A DNA stretch of 64,000 bases from Actinospica sp035552695. GTDB lineage: Bacteria; Actinomycetota; Actinomycetes; Streptomycetales; Catenulisporaceae. The notes beneath the pieces were generated by a model. The model searched no databases. It was not told the DNA's origin and saw only the letters and a program-made list of their open reading frames with translations. Location: positions 1-64,000 of the forward strand of contig NZ_DASZKT010000266.1 of NCBI RefSeq assembly GCF_035552695.1, written 5' to 3'. Every line of letters starts with the position of its first letter. Position 1 is the first letter of the stretch. The position numbers and the translations under genes were made by a program. Below are positions 17,829-25,499 of this stretch, piece by piece.

Positions 17829-19286
17829 CTAACTGCCGGCGAGCTGTTTGACCAGCCGTCGGCACACGTATACGCGCTCGAATTCGGCCCTGACCTGCTG
17901 TTCGTGCTCACGTTGGGCGTGCGCGAAGATGATCACCGGCCGGAACGGGTCGCGGGGCTCGGCCATGCGCGAGGTGTTGGCCGAGCCGTAGCCCGAGTAC
18001 GCATGCAGATACGTGTGCTCCTCGACGAAGCCGTGTGCCGAGTACCAGGCCAGTGCTGACGCGTCCTCCCTGGTCCACGCGTCGAGTACCCGGGCCGGGC
18101 TGCCGTCGAGTCGCTGGATCGCCTCGCGCAGCAGGCGGGTCGCGATCCCGTACCGCCGGTGGTCCGGGTGAACGCACACGGTCTCGATCGTGGCCAGATC
18201 TCCGCGCACGGCGACGTCCAAGATCCCCACGACCTCGTCGCCGTCGACGGCGACGAGGTCGATGACCGCGTCCGCTTCCTCCACGGGTTTGCGCGGCTCG
18301 ACTGCGTCGTAATAGGCGGTGTCGAGGAACGCTACGGCGCGGCATCGGGCCCATTCCGTTTCGTCGGCGGGCCGATAAGCACGAATGCGGGCCGGGTCCA
18401 GGTAGGCCTTGGCGTCCGCGAGTCCTCGCTCGTTCTCGGCCGGATCGGCGATGCCGGTCATGTCGCCGGTCGCGATCCGGTGCGCGAAGTAGTAGGCCTG
18501 ACTGGCCCAGCGCCAGCCGAGCATCGCGCCGAGCGCCCTCTCGACTTCCGCCGAGCTCAACGCTCCCTCGGCCAAGTAGGCCTCGATCAGCGGCCGCGAC
18601 TTCTCCGGGCTACCGGCGTACATGACGGCCGACGCCAGGTCGAATACGCGCGGGCCCACGGTGTACGCGCCCCAGTCGATCAGCCCCACGGTTCCGGCGT
18701 CGGGGTCGACGAGGAACGCCTCCGCCGCTGGATCTCCGTGCAACGGACCCCAGGTGAGGGTGTCCGGGGCCAACGCCTCGACCGCCGCGCGCGCCGCGGC
18801 GAGCGCGGGCCGGATCCACGGACGTATCCACAGATGCGGGGCAGCCGGGTCCAGGCGCGGTTCGATGTGCGCTCGCGCCGGCGCGCCGCCCAGGGCGAGG
18901 TGGGCGCGGGCCAGTGTGCGGCCGACGAGTCGCATACCGTCGGTCGTGTGCTGCTCGACGGGGCTGCCCTCAACCCAGGAGAGCAGCGCGACGGCCGCAC
19001 CGTCGTCCTCGACGGTCAATGCGCCATCGCGCGTGGGTATGGGCGCGCCCGCCGGAATCCCGGCCTCGTCCAGGCGCGTGGCAGCGGCGAGACCGGACGC
19101 GAACCGCTGCCCGTACCGTTCGGCGGACACCGCCTTCGCCAGCCATCGCCGCGCACCCTCGGTGACGACCCAGGTGGACGAGCTCATCCCGCCGTCGTGC
19201 GCGGTGATCTCGGCCGTGGAGACTCTCCACTGCTCGGCAAGTAGGCGTGCGAGCGCGGAGGGGGAAAGCAGAGCTGAATCAGACAT
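17829..19286 (-). CDS. Aminoglycoside phosphotransferase-like kinase fused to a GNAT acetyltransferase
   Basis: 485 aa from ATG 19286, chosen for GGAGAG 8 nt upstream. The N-terminal ~320 residues are an APH/choline-kinase fold: a WLAKAV strand with the ATP-site Lys, the HGDPAAEAF catalytic loop and LIDWGAYTVGPRVFDLA with the metal Asp. The usual Asn of HGDxxxxN is Ala here. Residues about 330-460 are a GNAT domain (VCVHPDHRRYGIATRLLREAI). The substrate is unknown; the fusion could modify a small molecule twice or scaffold a detoxification reaction. It lies downstream of the AlkA-type gene in the same direction. Confidence 0.82.
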   Translation of the reverse strand: MSDSALLSPSALARLLAEQWRVSTAEITAHDGGMSSSTWVVTEGARRWLAKAVSAERYGQRFASGLAAATRLDEAGIPAGAPIPTRDGALTVEDDGAAVALLSWVEGSPVEQHTTDGMRLVGRTLARAHLALGGAPARAHIEPRLDPAAPHLWIRPWIRPALAAARAAVEALAPDTLTWGPLHGDPAAEAFLVDPDAGTVGLIDWGAYTVGPRVFDLASAVMYAGSPEKSRPLIEAYLAEGALSSAEVERALGAMLGWRWASQAYYFAHRIATGDMTGIADPAENERGLADAKAYLDPARIRAYRPADETEWARCRAVAFLDTAYYDAVEPRKPVEEADAVIDLVAVDGDEVVGILDVAVRGDLATIETVCVHPDHRRYGIATRLLREAIQRLDGSPARVLDAWTREDASALAWYSAHGFVEEHTYLHAYSGYGSANTSRMAEPRDPFRPVIIFAHAQREHEQQVRAEFERVYVCRRLVKQLAGS

Positions 19287-19458
19287 GCGTGATCTCTCCA
19301 GAGTACGGAAGGGAAGCACTTCGGAACGGCTCCGAGGACTTCGGAGCGCACGAACCGGGAGAGGTCTGGTCAACGCACGGAAGCGAGCGTAACGGCCCGA
19401 TCTACTACGGAACAAGCCGTTTTCCGTGGCGGCGATGCGGAGCGCGAACGCGACGCAC

Positions 19459-20403
19459 TCACCGCTTCTGCAGCAGCAACCTGACGGCTCGCTGGCGGTG
19501 CGGGGCGAAGGGGGCGAGCAGGCGCAGCATCTTCTCGTCATCGTACGAGGTGTCGCCGGGCTCGCCGAGGATGCCGCAGATGATTCTTGGCAGGTGCAGG
19601 TCGCCGACGCTGACCAGGTCCTGGGCGCCGTGGCTGCGCTGCAGGGTCTCGGCGGCGGTCCAGGGGCCGATGCCGGGGATCGTCCGCAGTTTCTCGGCGG
19701 CGGCGTCGACGTCGGCGTTCGCCAGGCGCTCGAGGGCGGCGGCACGGCGGCAGGCTCGGATGATGGCCTCGGCGCGCTTGCCGTCGACCTCGGCGCGGCG
19801 CCATTCCCAGGAGGGAATCAGAACCCAGACGTGCGGGTCCGGCATCACGTACATGTCCCGCGGCATCCACGCGGGGCCCGGCGCCGGAGTTCCGTATTTG
19901 CGCACGAGGCGCCGCCATGCCGTGTATGCGGAGAGGGTGGTGACCTTCTGTTCCAGGATCGCCGGGATGAGCGCCTGCATGAGTTGGCCGGTGCGCACCA
20001 GACGCACCTGCGAGCGGGTCCGGTGGGCCTCCGCGAGTATCGGGTGCGCGGCGGCGAGTTCGGCGAAGCCGGTGTCGTCGTCCTCGGCGCCGAGGATCGC
20101 AGGGGCCTGCTTGAGGAGCCAGTGCGCGCCCTCGCCCCACGCGTCGATCTCGACCTCGTCGTCCGCCGCGCGGCCGACGCGGATCCGCAGCGTGCCGGGG
20201 CCCTCCGGGGTCAGCGACGTGCGCCAGACCGCGTTCACCGGGCCGTCGTCGGGGCCGTACTCCACGCGGTGGGTCGGGTCGCCCGTGCCGCGGCGCAGCA
20301 CCCGGAGCGTGCGCTGCACCTGCGTCGGGACACCGCGCACGGAGGCCGTGACCTGGTCCTCCGTGCCCGCGCGCCGCGCCGGAAGCGGCGCATGAGTCAA
20401 CAC
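19459..20403 (-). CDS. DNA-3-methyladenine glycosylase II-like (HhH-GPD) protein
   Basis: 314 aa, GTG start. The C-terminal half is the helix-hairpin-helix glycosylase fold of AlkA: ALIPAILEQKVTT, then LRTIPGIGPWTAAE (the HhH) and SVGDLHLP, with the catalytic Asp in GD. These enzymes excise alkylated bases in base-excision repair. It starts 29 bp after the ManC-type gene and may be cotranscribed. The N-terminal 110 residues are less conserved. Which lesion it prefers cannot be told. Confidence 0.88.
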   Translation of the reverse strand: MLTHAPLPARRAGTEDQVTASVRGVPTQVQRTLRVLRRGTGDPTHRVEYGPDDGPVNAVWRTSLTPEGPGTLRIRVGRAADDEVEIDAWGEGAHWLLKQAPAILGAEDDDTGFAELAAAHPILAEAHRTRSQVRLVRTGQLMQALIPAILEQKVTTLSAYTAWRRLVRKYGTPAPGPAWMPRDMYVMPDPHVWVLIPSWEWRRAEVDGKRAEAIIRACRRAAALERLANADVDAAAEKLRTIPGIGPWTAAETLQRSHGAQDLVSVGDLHLPRIICGILGEPGDTSYDDEKMLRLLAPFAPHRQRAVRLLLQKR

Positions 20404-20432
20404 GAAAGCGAGCTTAGCCTGCTGATCCGACG

Positions 20433-21530
20433 TCAGCTGGGGTCGTGGCTGAACCGGACGGAGGAGTCCGGCAGCGCGGAGTCGCAGGACACGCGCACGC
20501 CGCCGAGCAGTTCGTTGCCCGCGCCCACGTTCGCGCCGTCGCCCACGACCACGCCTTCGAGCACCGTGCCCGCGCCGATCCGGGCGCCGCGGCCGATGAT
20601 CGAGTCGCGCACCGAGACGTTGTCCTCGACGACCGCGCCGGTGCCGATCACCGAGCCGTAGATCGCGGCGTCGGCACCGACCCGGCCGTCCCGGCCGATC
20701 GTCGTGCCCGCGCCGAGCTGCGCGCTCTCCGCGACCTCGGCGCCGTCCAGCACCAGGGCCTCGTCGTACCGCGGGCAGGTGGTGGCGGGCACGGCCGGGG
20801 AACCGATCGCGCCGAGCACCAGGTCCGCGGAGCCGCGCGCGAAGGCGGCCGGGGTGCCCAGGTCGAGCCAGTAGCTCTGCTCGACCACGCCGAGCACCTT
20901 GGCGCCGCGCTCGAGCAGGCCGGGGAAGGTCTCCCGCTCCACCGAGACCCGGCGTCCGGTCGGGATCCCGTCGATGATCGCCCGCTTGAAGACGTAGCAG
21001 CCGGCGTTGATCTGGTCGGTGACGATGTCCTCGGGGCGCTGCGGCTTCTCCCGGAACGCGGTCACCCAGCCTTCGGCGTCCGTCGGCACCAGGCCGAAGG
21101 CGCGCGGGTCGGCCACCTTGGTCAGGTGCAGGGTGACGTCGGCGCCGCGAGCGGTGTGCTCGGCGCGCAGGGCGGCGAGGTCCACTCCGCTGAGGATGTC
21201 CCCGTTGAAGATCATCACCGGCTCGTCCGGCGCGCTGACCAGGCGATCGGCCACGTTGCGGATCGCGCCGGCGGTGTCCAGCGGCTCGATCTCCTGCACG
21301 TAGACCAGTTCCAGGCCGAAGCGCGACCCGTCGCCGAAGTACTCCTCGAAGACCTCGGGCTTATAGGCCGTGGCGAACACGATCCGGGTGATCCCGGCCG
21401 CCTTCGCCCGCGCGAGCTGATGGCTGAGAAAGGGGACGCCCGCGACTTCGAGCATCGGCTTCGGGGTGTTGACGGTCAGCGGGCGCAGCCGGGTTCCCTT
21501 GCCTCCGACCAGGAGGATCGCTTCTGCCAC
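20433..21530 (-). CDS. Mannose-1-phosphate guanylyltransferase-type nucleotidyltransferase
   Basis: 365 aa from GTG 21530. The other in-frame start, a TTG at 21557, adds nine non-conserved residues. The nucleotidyltransferase signature LVGGKGTRLRPLT sits at the N-terminus, followed by TPKPMLEVAGVPFL and the metal-binding FNGDILSG near residue 105. The C-terminal ~110 residues are left-handed beta-helix repeats (IGRDGRVGADAAIYGSVIG). This is the GDP-mannose pyrophosphorylase architecture, converting mannose-1-P and GTP to GDP-mannose, fed by ManB. A related UDP- or dTDP-sugar specificity cannot be excluded from sequence. Confidence 0.88.
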   Translation of the reverse strand: MAEAILLVGGKGTRLRPLTVNTPKPMLEVAGVPFLSHQLARAKAAGITRIVFATAYKPEVFEEYFGDGSRFGLELVYVQEIEPLDTAGAIRNVADRLVSAPDEPVMIFNGDILSGVDLAALRAEHTARGADVTLHLTKVADPRAFGLVPTDAEGWVTAFREKPQRPEDIVTDQINAGCYVFKRAIIDGIPTGRRVSVERETFPGLLERGAKVLGVVEQSYWLDLGTPAAFARGSADLVLGAIGSPAVPATTCPRYDEALVLDGAEVAESAQLGAGTTIGRDGRVGADAAIYGSVIGTGAVVEDNVSVRDSIIGRGARIGAGTVLEGVVVGDGANVGAGNELLGGVRVSCDSALPDSSVRFSHDPS

Positions 21531-21698
21531 GGTTCGAGGTCTTCCTACTCGTCTCAAAGTTCAGGGCTGGTGCGGCCATGCTTGCGGACTACGGTTAACA
21601 AACACTTCGTCGGACCTGAACCCTAACTGATAGGGCCGTCCCCAATAGCGCACAGCCTGCGCATCGGTACGTTGTTACAGGTTTGTAGGCTAGTGCGC
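21531..21698. promoter_or_regulatory. Divergent promoter region between the nucleotidyltransferase and TIGR03089 genes
   Basis: 168 bp, with short AT-rich patches (ttaacaaaca about 21594-21604). A TAGGCT hexamer lies 7 bp before the ATG at 21699, which would give a leaderless TIGR03089 mRNA. On the minus side TAGGGT (about 21618-21623) is a -10 candidate for the nucleotidyltransferase. Confidence 0.4.
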
Positions 21699-22439
21699 AT
21701 GGCTACGGATCGAACGGACCTCGCCGCGCTCTGGCGTTCCCAAGTCGGGCGCAACGGTCCGCGCCCCTTTCTGACGTACCACGACTTCGGCACCGGGGAA
21801 AGGGTCGAGCTGTCGTTCGCGACGATGGACAACTGGACCTCGAAGACGGCGAACCTGATCCAGGACGAACTGCTGGCGGATCCGGGCAGCCGCTTCCTGC
21901 TGGCCGCGCCGCCGCATTGGATGACGGCGGTCTGGGCTATCGCGCCGCTGCTGTGCTCGGCGGTCGTCTCGCCGTGGGGCGACGCGGCCCGGGCCCGATA
22001 CGCGGTGGCCGGTCCGGAGACCGATCAGCTGGAGTACGCGCGGGCGTGCCGCGGCGAGCGGTACGCGCTTTCGCTGCTGCCGCTGGGACGGCCGTTCGCG
22101 GAGGTGCCGGAGGGGTTCGCGGATTACGTGGCCGAGGTCCGGATGCACGGCGACCGCTTCGCCGCCTTCGATCCGCCGAACGCCGACGCGCCCGCGCTGA
22201 CCACGTCGTCCGGGGAGGCGCTGACGCATCGTGAGGTGCTGGACGAGGCCGCCGGCCGGGCGAAGGACGGGGCGCGGCTGCTGGTGCCGGTCGAGCGCAC
22301 GTCGGCCGACGCCGAGGGGCTGATCGACTGGCTGTACGCGCCGTTGGCCGCGGGCGGTTCTGTGGTGCTGGCCCGCGGCGGCACGGAGGCGGAGCTCGCG
22401 AGGCTGGCCGAGGTGGAGAAGGCCCGGTTGGCGAGCTAG
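21699..22439 (+). CDS. TIGR03089 family protein (AMP-binding-enzyme-like)
   Basis: 246 aa. Actinobacterial TIGR03089 proteins are short relatives of the N-terminal part of AMP-forming ligases: TDLAALWRSQVGRNGPRPFLTYHDFGTGERVELSFATMDNWTSK-type opening, then LLAAPPHWMTAVW and a C-terminal PALTTSSGEALTH in place of the ATP-binding TSGTTGxPKG. The P-loop is degenerate, so catalytic adenylation is unlikely. ATG 21699 is preferred over the upstream ATG 21672. The location next to the ManC-type gene is conserved in actinomycetes. The role is unknown. Confidence 0.85.
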   Translation: MATDRTDLAALWRSQVGRNGPRPFLTYHDFGTGERVELSFATMDNWTSKTANLIQDELLADPGSRFLLAAPPHWMTAVWAIAPLLCSAVVSPWGDAARARYAVAGPETDQLEYARACRGERYALSLLPLGRPFAEVPEGFADYVAEVRMHGDRFAAFDPPNADAPALTTSSGEALTHREVLDEAAGRAKDGARLLVPVERTSADAEGLIDWLYAPLAAGGSVVLARGGTEAELARLAEVEKARLAS

Positions 22440-22550
22440 AGCGGTCGGCGCGAGCCCACCGGGGTCACGAAGCGGGACTCAACCCGCCTGCGTGGAGCGG
22501 TCGGCGCGAGCCCACCGCGGTCACGAAGCGGGACTCAACCGGCCTGCGTG
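22439..22550. repeat. 56-bp direct repeat duplicating the 3' end of the GT2 gene
   Basis: Two adjacent 56-bp copies (22439-22494 and 22495-22550) differ at only two positions. The right copy contains the last five codons and stop of the leftward glycosyltransferase gene; the left copy repeats those codons and the stop beyond the gene's end. It begins at the last bases of the TIGR03089 gene. This is a local tandem duplication. Confidence 0.9.
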
Positions 22551-23551
22551 GAGCGGTAGAGGGACTTCGGGGACGTCAGGAATCCCCAGCCCCAGGCGAA
22601 GTGCATGGTGGCGAGCACGAGCGGAAGGCGCAGCCGTACCCCGGCGGCCTTCCCCCGGCTCTCCCGCAGCGAGCCGAGGCCGATGCCGAGCAGGTAGCCG
22701 ACCGGCGCGACGAATCCGATCGCCGGCCACGGCACGGTGAAGAGCGAGACGATGCCGAGCAGCGTGCCCAGGATGACGGCCAGCACGGCGAGCGGCGGCG
22801 CGAGGTAGCGCAGGCTGGCCGTGCCCGAGTGCGTGCGCATCACGACGCGGCGCCAGCGTCCGTATTCGAAGTACTGCCGCGCGAGCTTGCGCACATTCGG
22901 ACGCGGCCGGTACGTCACATGCAGCTCGGGCGAGAAGTAGACCAGGCCTCCGGCGCCGCGGATGCGGTGGTTCAGTTCCCAGTCCTGCGCGCGGATGAAG
23001 GCCTCGTTGTAGCCGTGGTGCTTCTCGAGGATCTCGCGCTCGAAGACGCCCAGGTACACCGTGTCGGACGGTCCGGCGGCGCCGCCGGTGTGGAATTTCG
23101 CGTTGCCCACGCCCAGTTTCGAGGTCATCGCGACGGCGACGGCGCGCTCGAAGACGGTGACTCCCTCGGCGTGCATCACGCCGCCAACGTTAGCCGCACC
23201 GGTCTCGCGCATCAGCCGGACCGCCGCGGCGATGTAGCCGGGAGCGAGCAGGCCGTGCCCGTCCACACGCACCACGATCTCGTGCCGGGAGGCGGCGATC
23301 GCGGCATTGAGCCCGGCCGGCGTCCTGCCGCTCGGATTGGGCACGGTGCGCACCCGAGGATCGGCCGCGCACAGCTCGGCGGCGATGGCGTCGGTGCGGT
23401 CGCGGGAGGGACCGAGGGCGATGACGAGCTCGAGATCTCCCGAGTAGTCCTGGGCGAGGATGTGCCGCACGGCGTCGGCGAGGTGGCGCTCCTCGTCGAG
23501 CACCGGCATGATCACCGAAACGGTGGGCCACGTGAGGGAATTTTCGTTCAT
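22535..23551 (-). CDS. Glycosyltransferase family 2 membrane protein
   Basis: 338 aa. A GT-A domain fills residues about 8-235: VSVIMPVLDEERHLADA, VRVDGHG as the metal DxD equivalent, and RAQDWELNHRIRGAGG as the ED/Q(R)xxRW-like acceptor loop. Two hydrophobic segments (LAPPLAVLAVILGTLLGIVSLF and PAIGFVAPVGYLLGIGLG) follow. It resembles ExoA-type enzymes building extracellular polysaccharide. It starts 25 bp after a thioesterase gene in the same direction. The sugar is unknown. Its 3' end lies in a 56-bp duplicated segment. Confidence 0.9.
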   Translation of the reverse strand: MNENSLTWPTVSVIMPVLDEERHLADAVRHILAQDYSGDLELVIALGPSRDRTDAIAAELCAADPRVRTVPNPSGRTPAGLNAAIAASRHEIVVRVDGHGLLAPGYIAAAVRLMRETGAANVGGVMHAEGVTVFERAVAVAMTSKLGVGNAKFHTGGAAGPSDTVYLGVFEREILEKHHGYNEAFIRAQDWELNHRIRGAGGLVYFSPELHVTYRPRPNVRKLARQYFEYGRWRRVVMRTHSGTASLRYLAPPLAVLAVILGTLLGIVSLFTVPWPAIGFVAPVGYLLGIGLGSLRESRGKAAGVRLRLPLVLATMHFAWGWGFLTSPKSLYRSTQAG

Positions 23552-23576
23552 TGCGACACGGACCCTACACGGATTC

Positions 23577-24095
23577 TCAGCTGTCCCCGAAGGATTCCGA
23601 GTCCCGCGAGGCCGCGATCGCCGCGCGGCGGGCGAGCCGGTGCTTGCGGCGGATGGTGGCCTCGTGGAAGCGCCGCTCGTCCTCGGCGCAGTCCAGCTTG
23701 AGCGGCGGCACCTCGCGCGGCTTTCCGTCGGCGTCGATCGCGACGAAGGTGAGGAACGCCGTGGCCACGTGGACGGGCGTGCGGTCGGGCACGTTCCACG
23801 GCTCGGCCTCGACCCGCACGCCGACCTCCATCGAGGTCCTGCCGGTCCAGTTGACCTGCGCGAAGGTGTGCACCAGCTCGCCGACGTGCACCGGGAAGAG
23901 GAAGGCCATCTCGTCCATGGCCGCGGTGACGGCCGGGCCGAGGCTGTGCCGGGTCGCGACCATTCCCGCCGCGTCGTCGACCAGCTTCATCATCACGCCG
24001 CCGTGCACGGTGCCGAGCAGGTTCACGTCGGCACCCGTCATCAGGCGGCTGAGCGCGATGCGGGAGACGGACGGGGAGACGGGGTCAAGGCTCAT
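23577..24095 (-). CDS. Acyl-CoA thioesterase (hotdog fold)
   Basis: 172 aa from ATG 24095 with GGGAGAG upstream. The hotdog core is seen in NLLGTVHGGVMMKLVDDAAGMVATRHS (Asp and Gly/His of the active-site helix) and GRTSMEVGVRVEAE. This matches YciA/BACH-type acyl-CoA hydrolases, which release fatty acid and CoA in the cytosol. The C-terminal 45 residues are basic and low in complexity. It is divergent from a membrane-protein gene 72 bp away and precedes the GT2 gene. Confidence 0.9.
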   Translation of the reverse strand: MSLDPVSPSVSRIALSRLMTGADVNLLGTVHGGVMMKLVDDAAGMVATRHSLGPAVTAAMDEMAFLFPVHVGELVHTFAQVNWTGRTSMEVGVRVEAEPWNVPDRTPVHVATAFLTFVAIDADGKPREVPPLKLDCAEDERRFHEATIRRKHRLARRAAIAASRDSESFGDS

Positions 24096-24167
24096 GGGTT
24101 CATTCTCTCCCACGCCATGCCGCGTCGCCTTATTGTGGTGGCGACCTACTGGGAGGGGGGCCGGGCT

Positions 24168-25499
24168 GTGCCGGTGAGTGTGGTGCTCGCGATCGGCTGC
24201 GGCGTGCTGTGGGCCGCCGTGGTGGTGCGGGTCCGGTGGCGCGGGCCGCGTGCGTCGCGGTCGCTTCAGGTCCCGCAATTGCCGCCGGTCTCCGGAGCGG
24301 ACGACGGGCCGGTGCCCGAGCCGGTCCGCCTGGTGCTGCGGCACACGCGGCAGTCGAACGATCCGGCCGTGCTCAACGCGGCGGTGCTGGAGCTGGCCGA
24401 GGCGGGCCTGTTCCGGATCGAACCCGCGGACTCGCAGCATCCTGCGATGGTGAGTCCGAACGTGTTGCCGCACGCGAGCACGTTGCCGCCCTATCAGGCG
24501 TCTGTCGTCGCCAGGCTGCTGCATCGGCGGGGCGTGGGCCAGAAGCCGGTGCCGCTGACGGCGTTGCAGCCGGGCGAGGACGACGCTGCGGCCAAGTGGC
24601 ACAAGGACTTCGTCAGGCAGGTTCGGCAGGCCGCGACGGAGCGCGGGTTGCTGCAGCCGCCGGCCAGCGGGGCGCAGTTGGTGCTGGCGTTCGCCCTCGG
24701 AATCTTCGCGAGCGACCGGACGGCATCCGTGATCTCGCACTTCGGGCATGCGGCGTTGGTACCGCTCGTGTTCATTCCGCTTGCCGTACTCACGGTGGTC
24801 GGCGTGTTCTGGGCGGGTCGGGTGCGTCCGACGGCGGCGGGTCGGGCGCTGCTCGCGGAGATGCCGCGGCCTACGCCGACCGGGCCCGAGCCCACGTTCG
24901 CGGCCCCGCCGTCGACCATCCCGGCCGAGCCGCGCCGGCCCGCTTCCGCCCCCGGCCCGACCACCGTCATGGTTCTGCCGAATCAGCTCCAGCCGCTGCC
25001 CGCGAATCAGGTCTGGTCGGATTACGGCGGCTCCTGGCATCCGCTCGACATCGAGTCAAAGGAGACGTATTCCATCAACTCCGGGATACCAGGGTTCTTC
25101 ATCCTGATCCTTTTCGCGGCCCTGAGCCTCGCCGGAGTGATCTTCGCCGGGCACGTCGGCGATCCGTCCGGCGCCGTGCCCTTCTTGGTCTTCGGCGCGC
25201 TGCCGGTCATCCTGCTGGTCGGAGCGGCCGCGAACCTGCTGCGGCGCAGGCGTCTGCCCAAGCGCGCCGTCGTCCGCGGCCAGATAGCGAAGCTGTGGAC
25301 CGTCACGCACCGCGGCGGCGAGAGCAGCACGACGTACTACTACTGCTCGCTCGACACCGGCCGGGCGCCCGCGAGCGTCCGGCTCAAGATTCACCGGACC
25401 CTGTACGGCAGGCTGCAGGTCGGCGCGGAGATCGAGGTGCTGGTGAACCCGCGCCGCCGCAGCATCAAGGACGTGCGGTTCGGTCAGTCCGGTGGCTGA
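24168..25499 (+). CDS. Hypothetical membrane protein (TIGR04222/DUF3592-like parts)
   Basis: 443 aa from GTG 24168, which has GGGAGGGGGG 8 nt upstream. A short N-terminal helix (VSVVLAIGCGVLWAAVVVRV) is followed by a soluble region with NDPAVLNAAVLELAEAGLF, which recalls the winged-helix-like stretch of TIGR04222 membrane proteins. A further helix lies around VPLVFIPLAVLTVVGVFWAG and two more near residues 310-365. The C-terminal domain (AVVRGQIAKLWTV, TYYYCSLDTG, IEVLVNPRRRSIKDV) resembles DUF3592-type beta domains. No function can be given. Its end overlaps the APC permease end by 16 bp, convergently. Confidence 0.75.
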   Translation: MPVSVVLAIGCGVLWAAVVVRVRWRGPRASRSLQVPQLPPVSGADDGPVPEPVRLVLRHTRQSNDPAVLNAAVLELAEAGLFRIEPADSQHPAMVSPNVLPHASTLPPYQASVVARLLHRRGVGQKPVPLTALQPGEDDAAAKWHKDFVRQVRQAATERGLLQPPASGAQLVLAFALGIFASDRTASVISHFGHAALVPLVFIPLAVLTVVGVFWAGRVRPTAAGRALLAEMPRPTPTGPEPTFAAPPSTIPAEPRRPASAPGPTTVMVLPNQLQPLPANQVWSDYGGSWHPLDIESKETYSINSGIPGFFILILFAALSLAGVIFAGHVGDPSGAVPFLVFGALPVILLVGAAANLLRRRRLPKRAVVRGQIAKLWTVTHRGGESSTTYYYCSLDTGRAPASVRLKIHRTLYGRLQVGAEIEVLVNPRRRSIKDVRFGQSGG

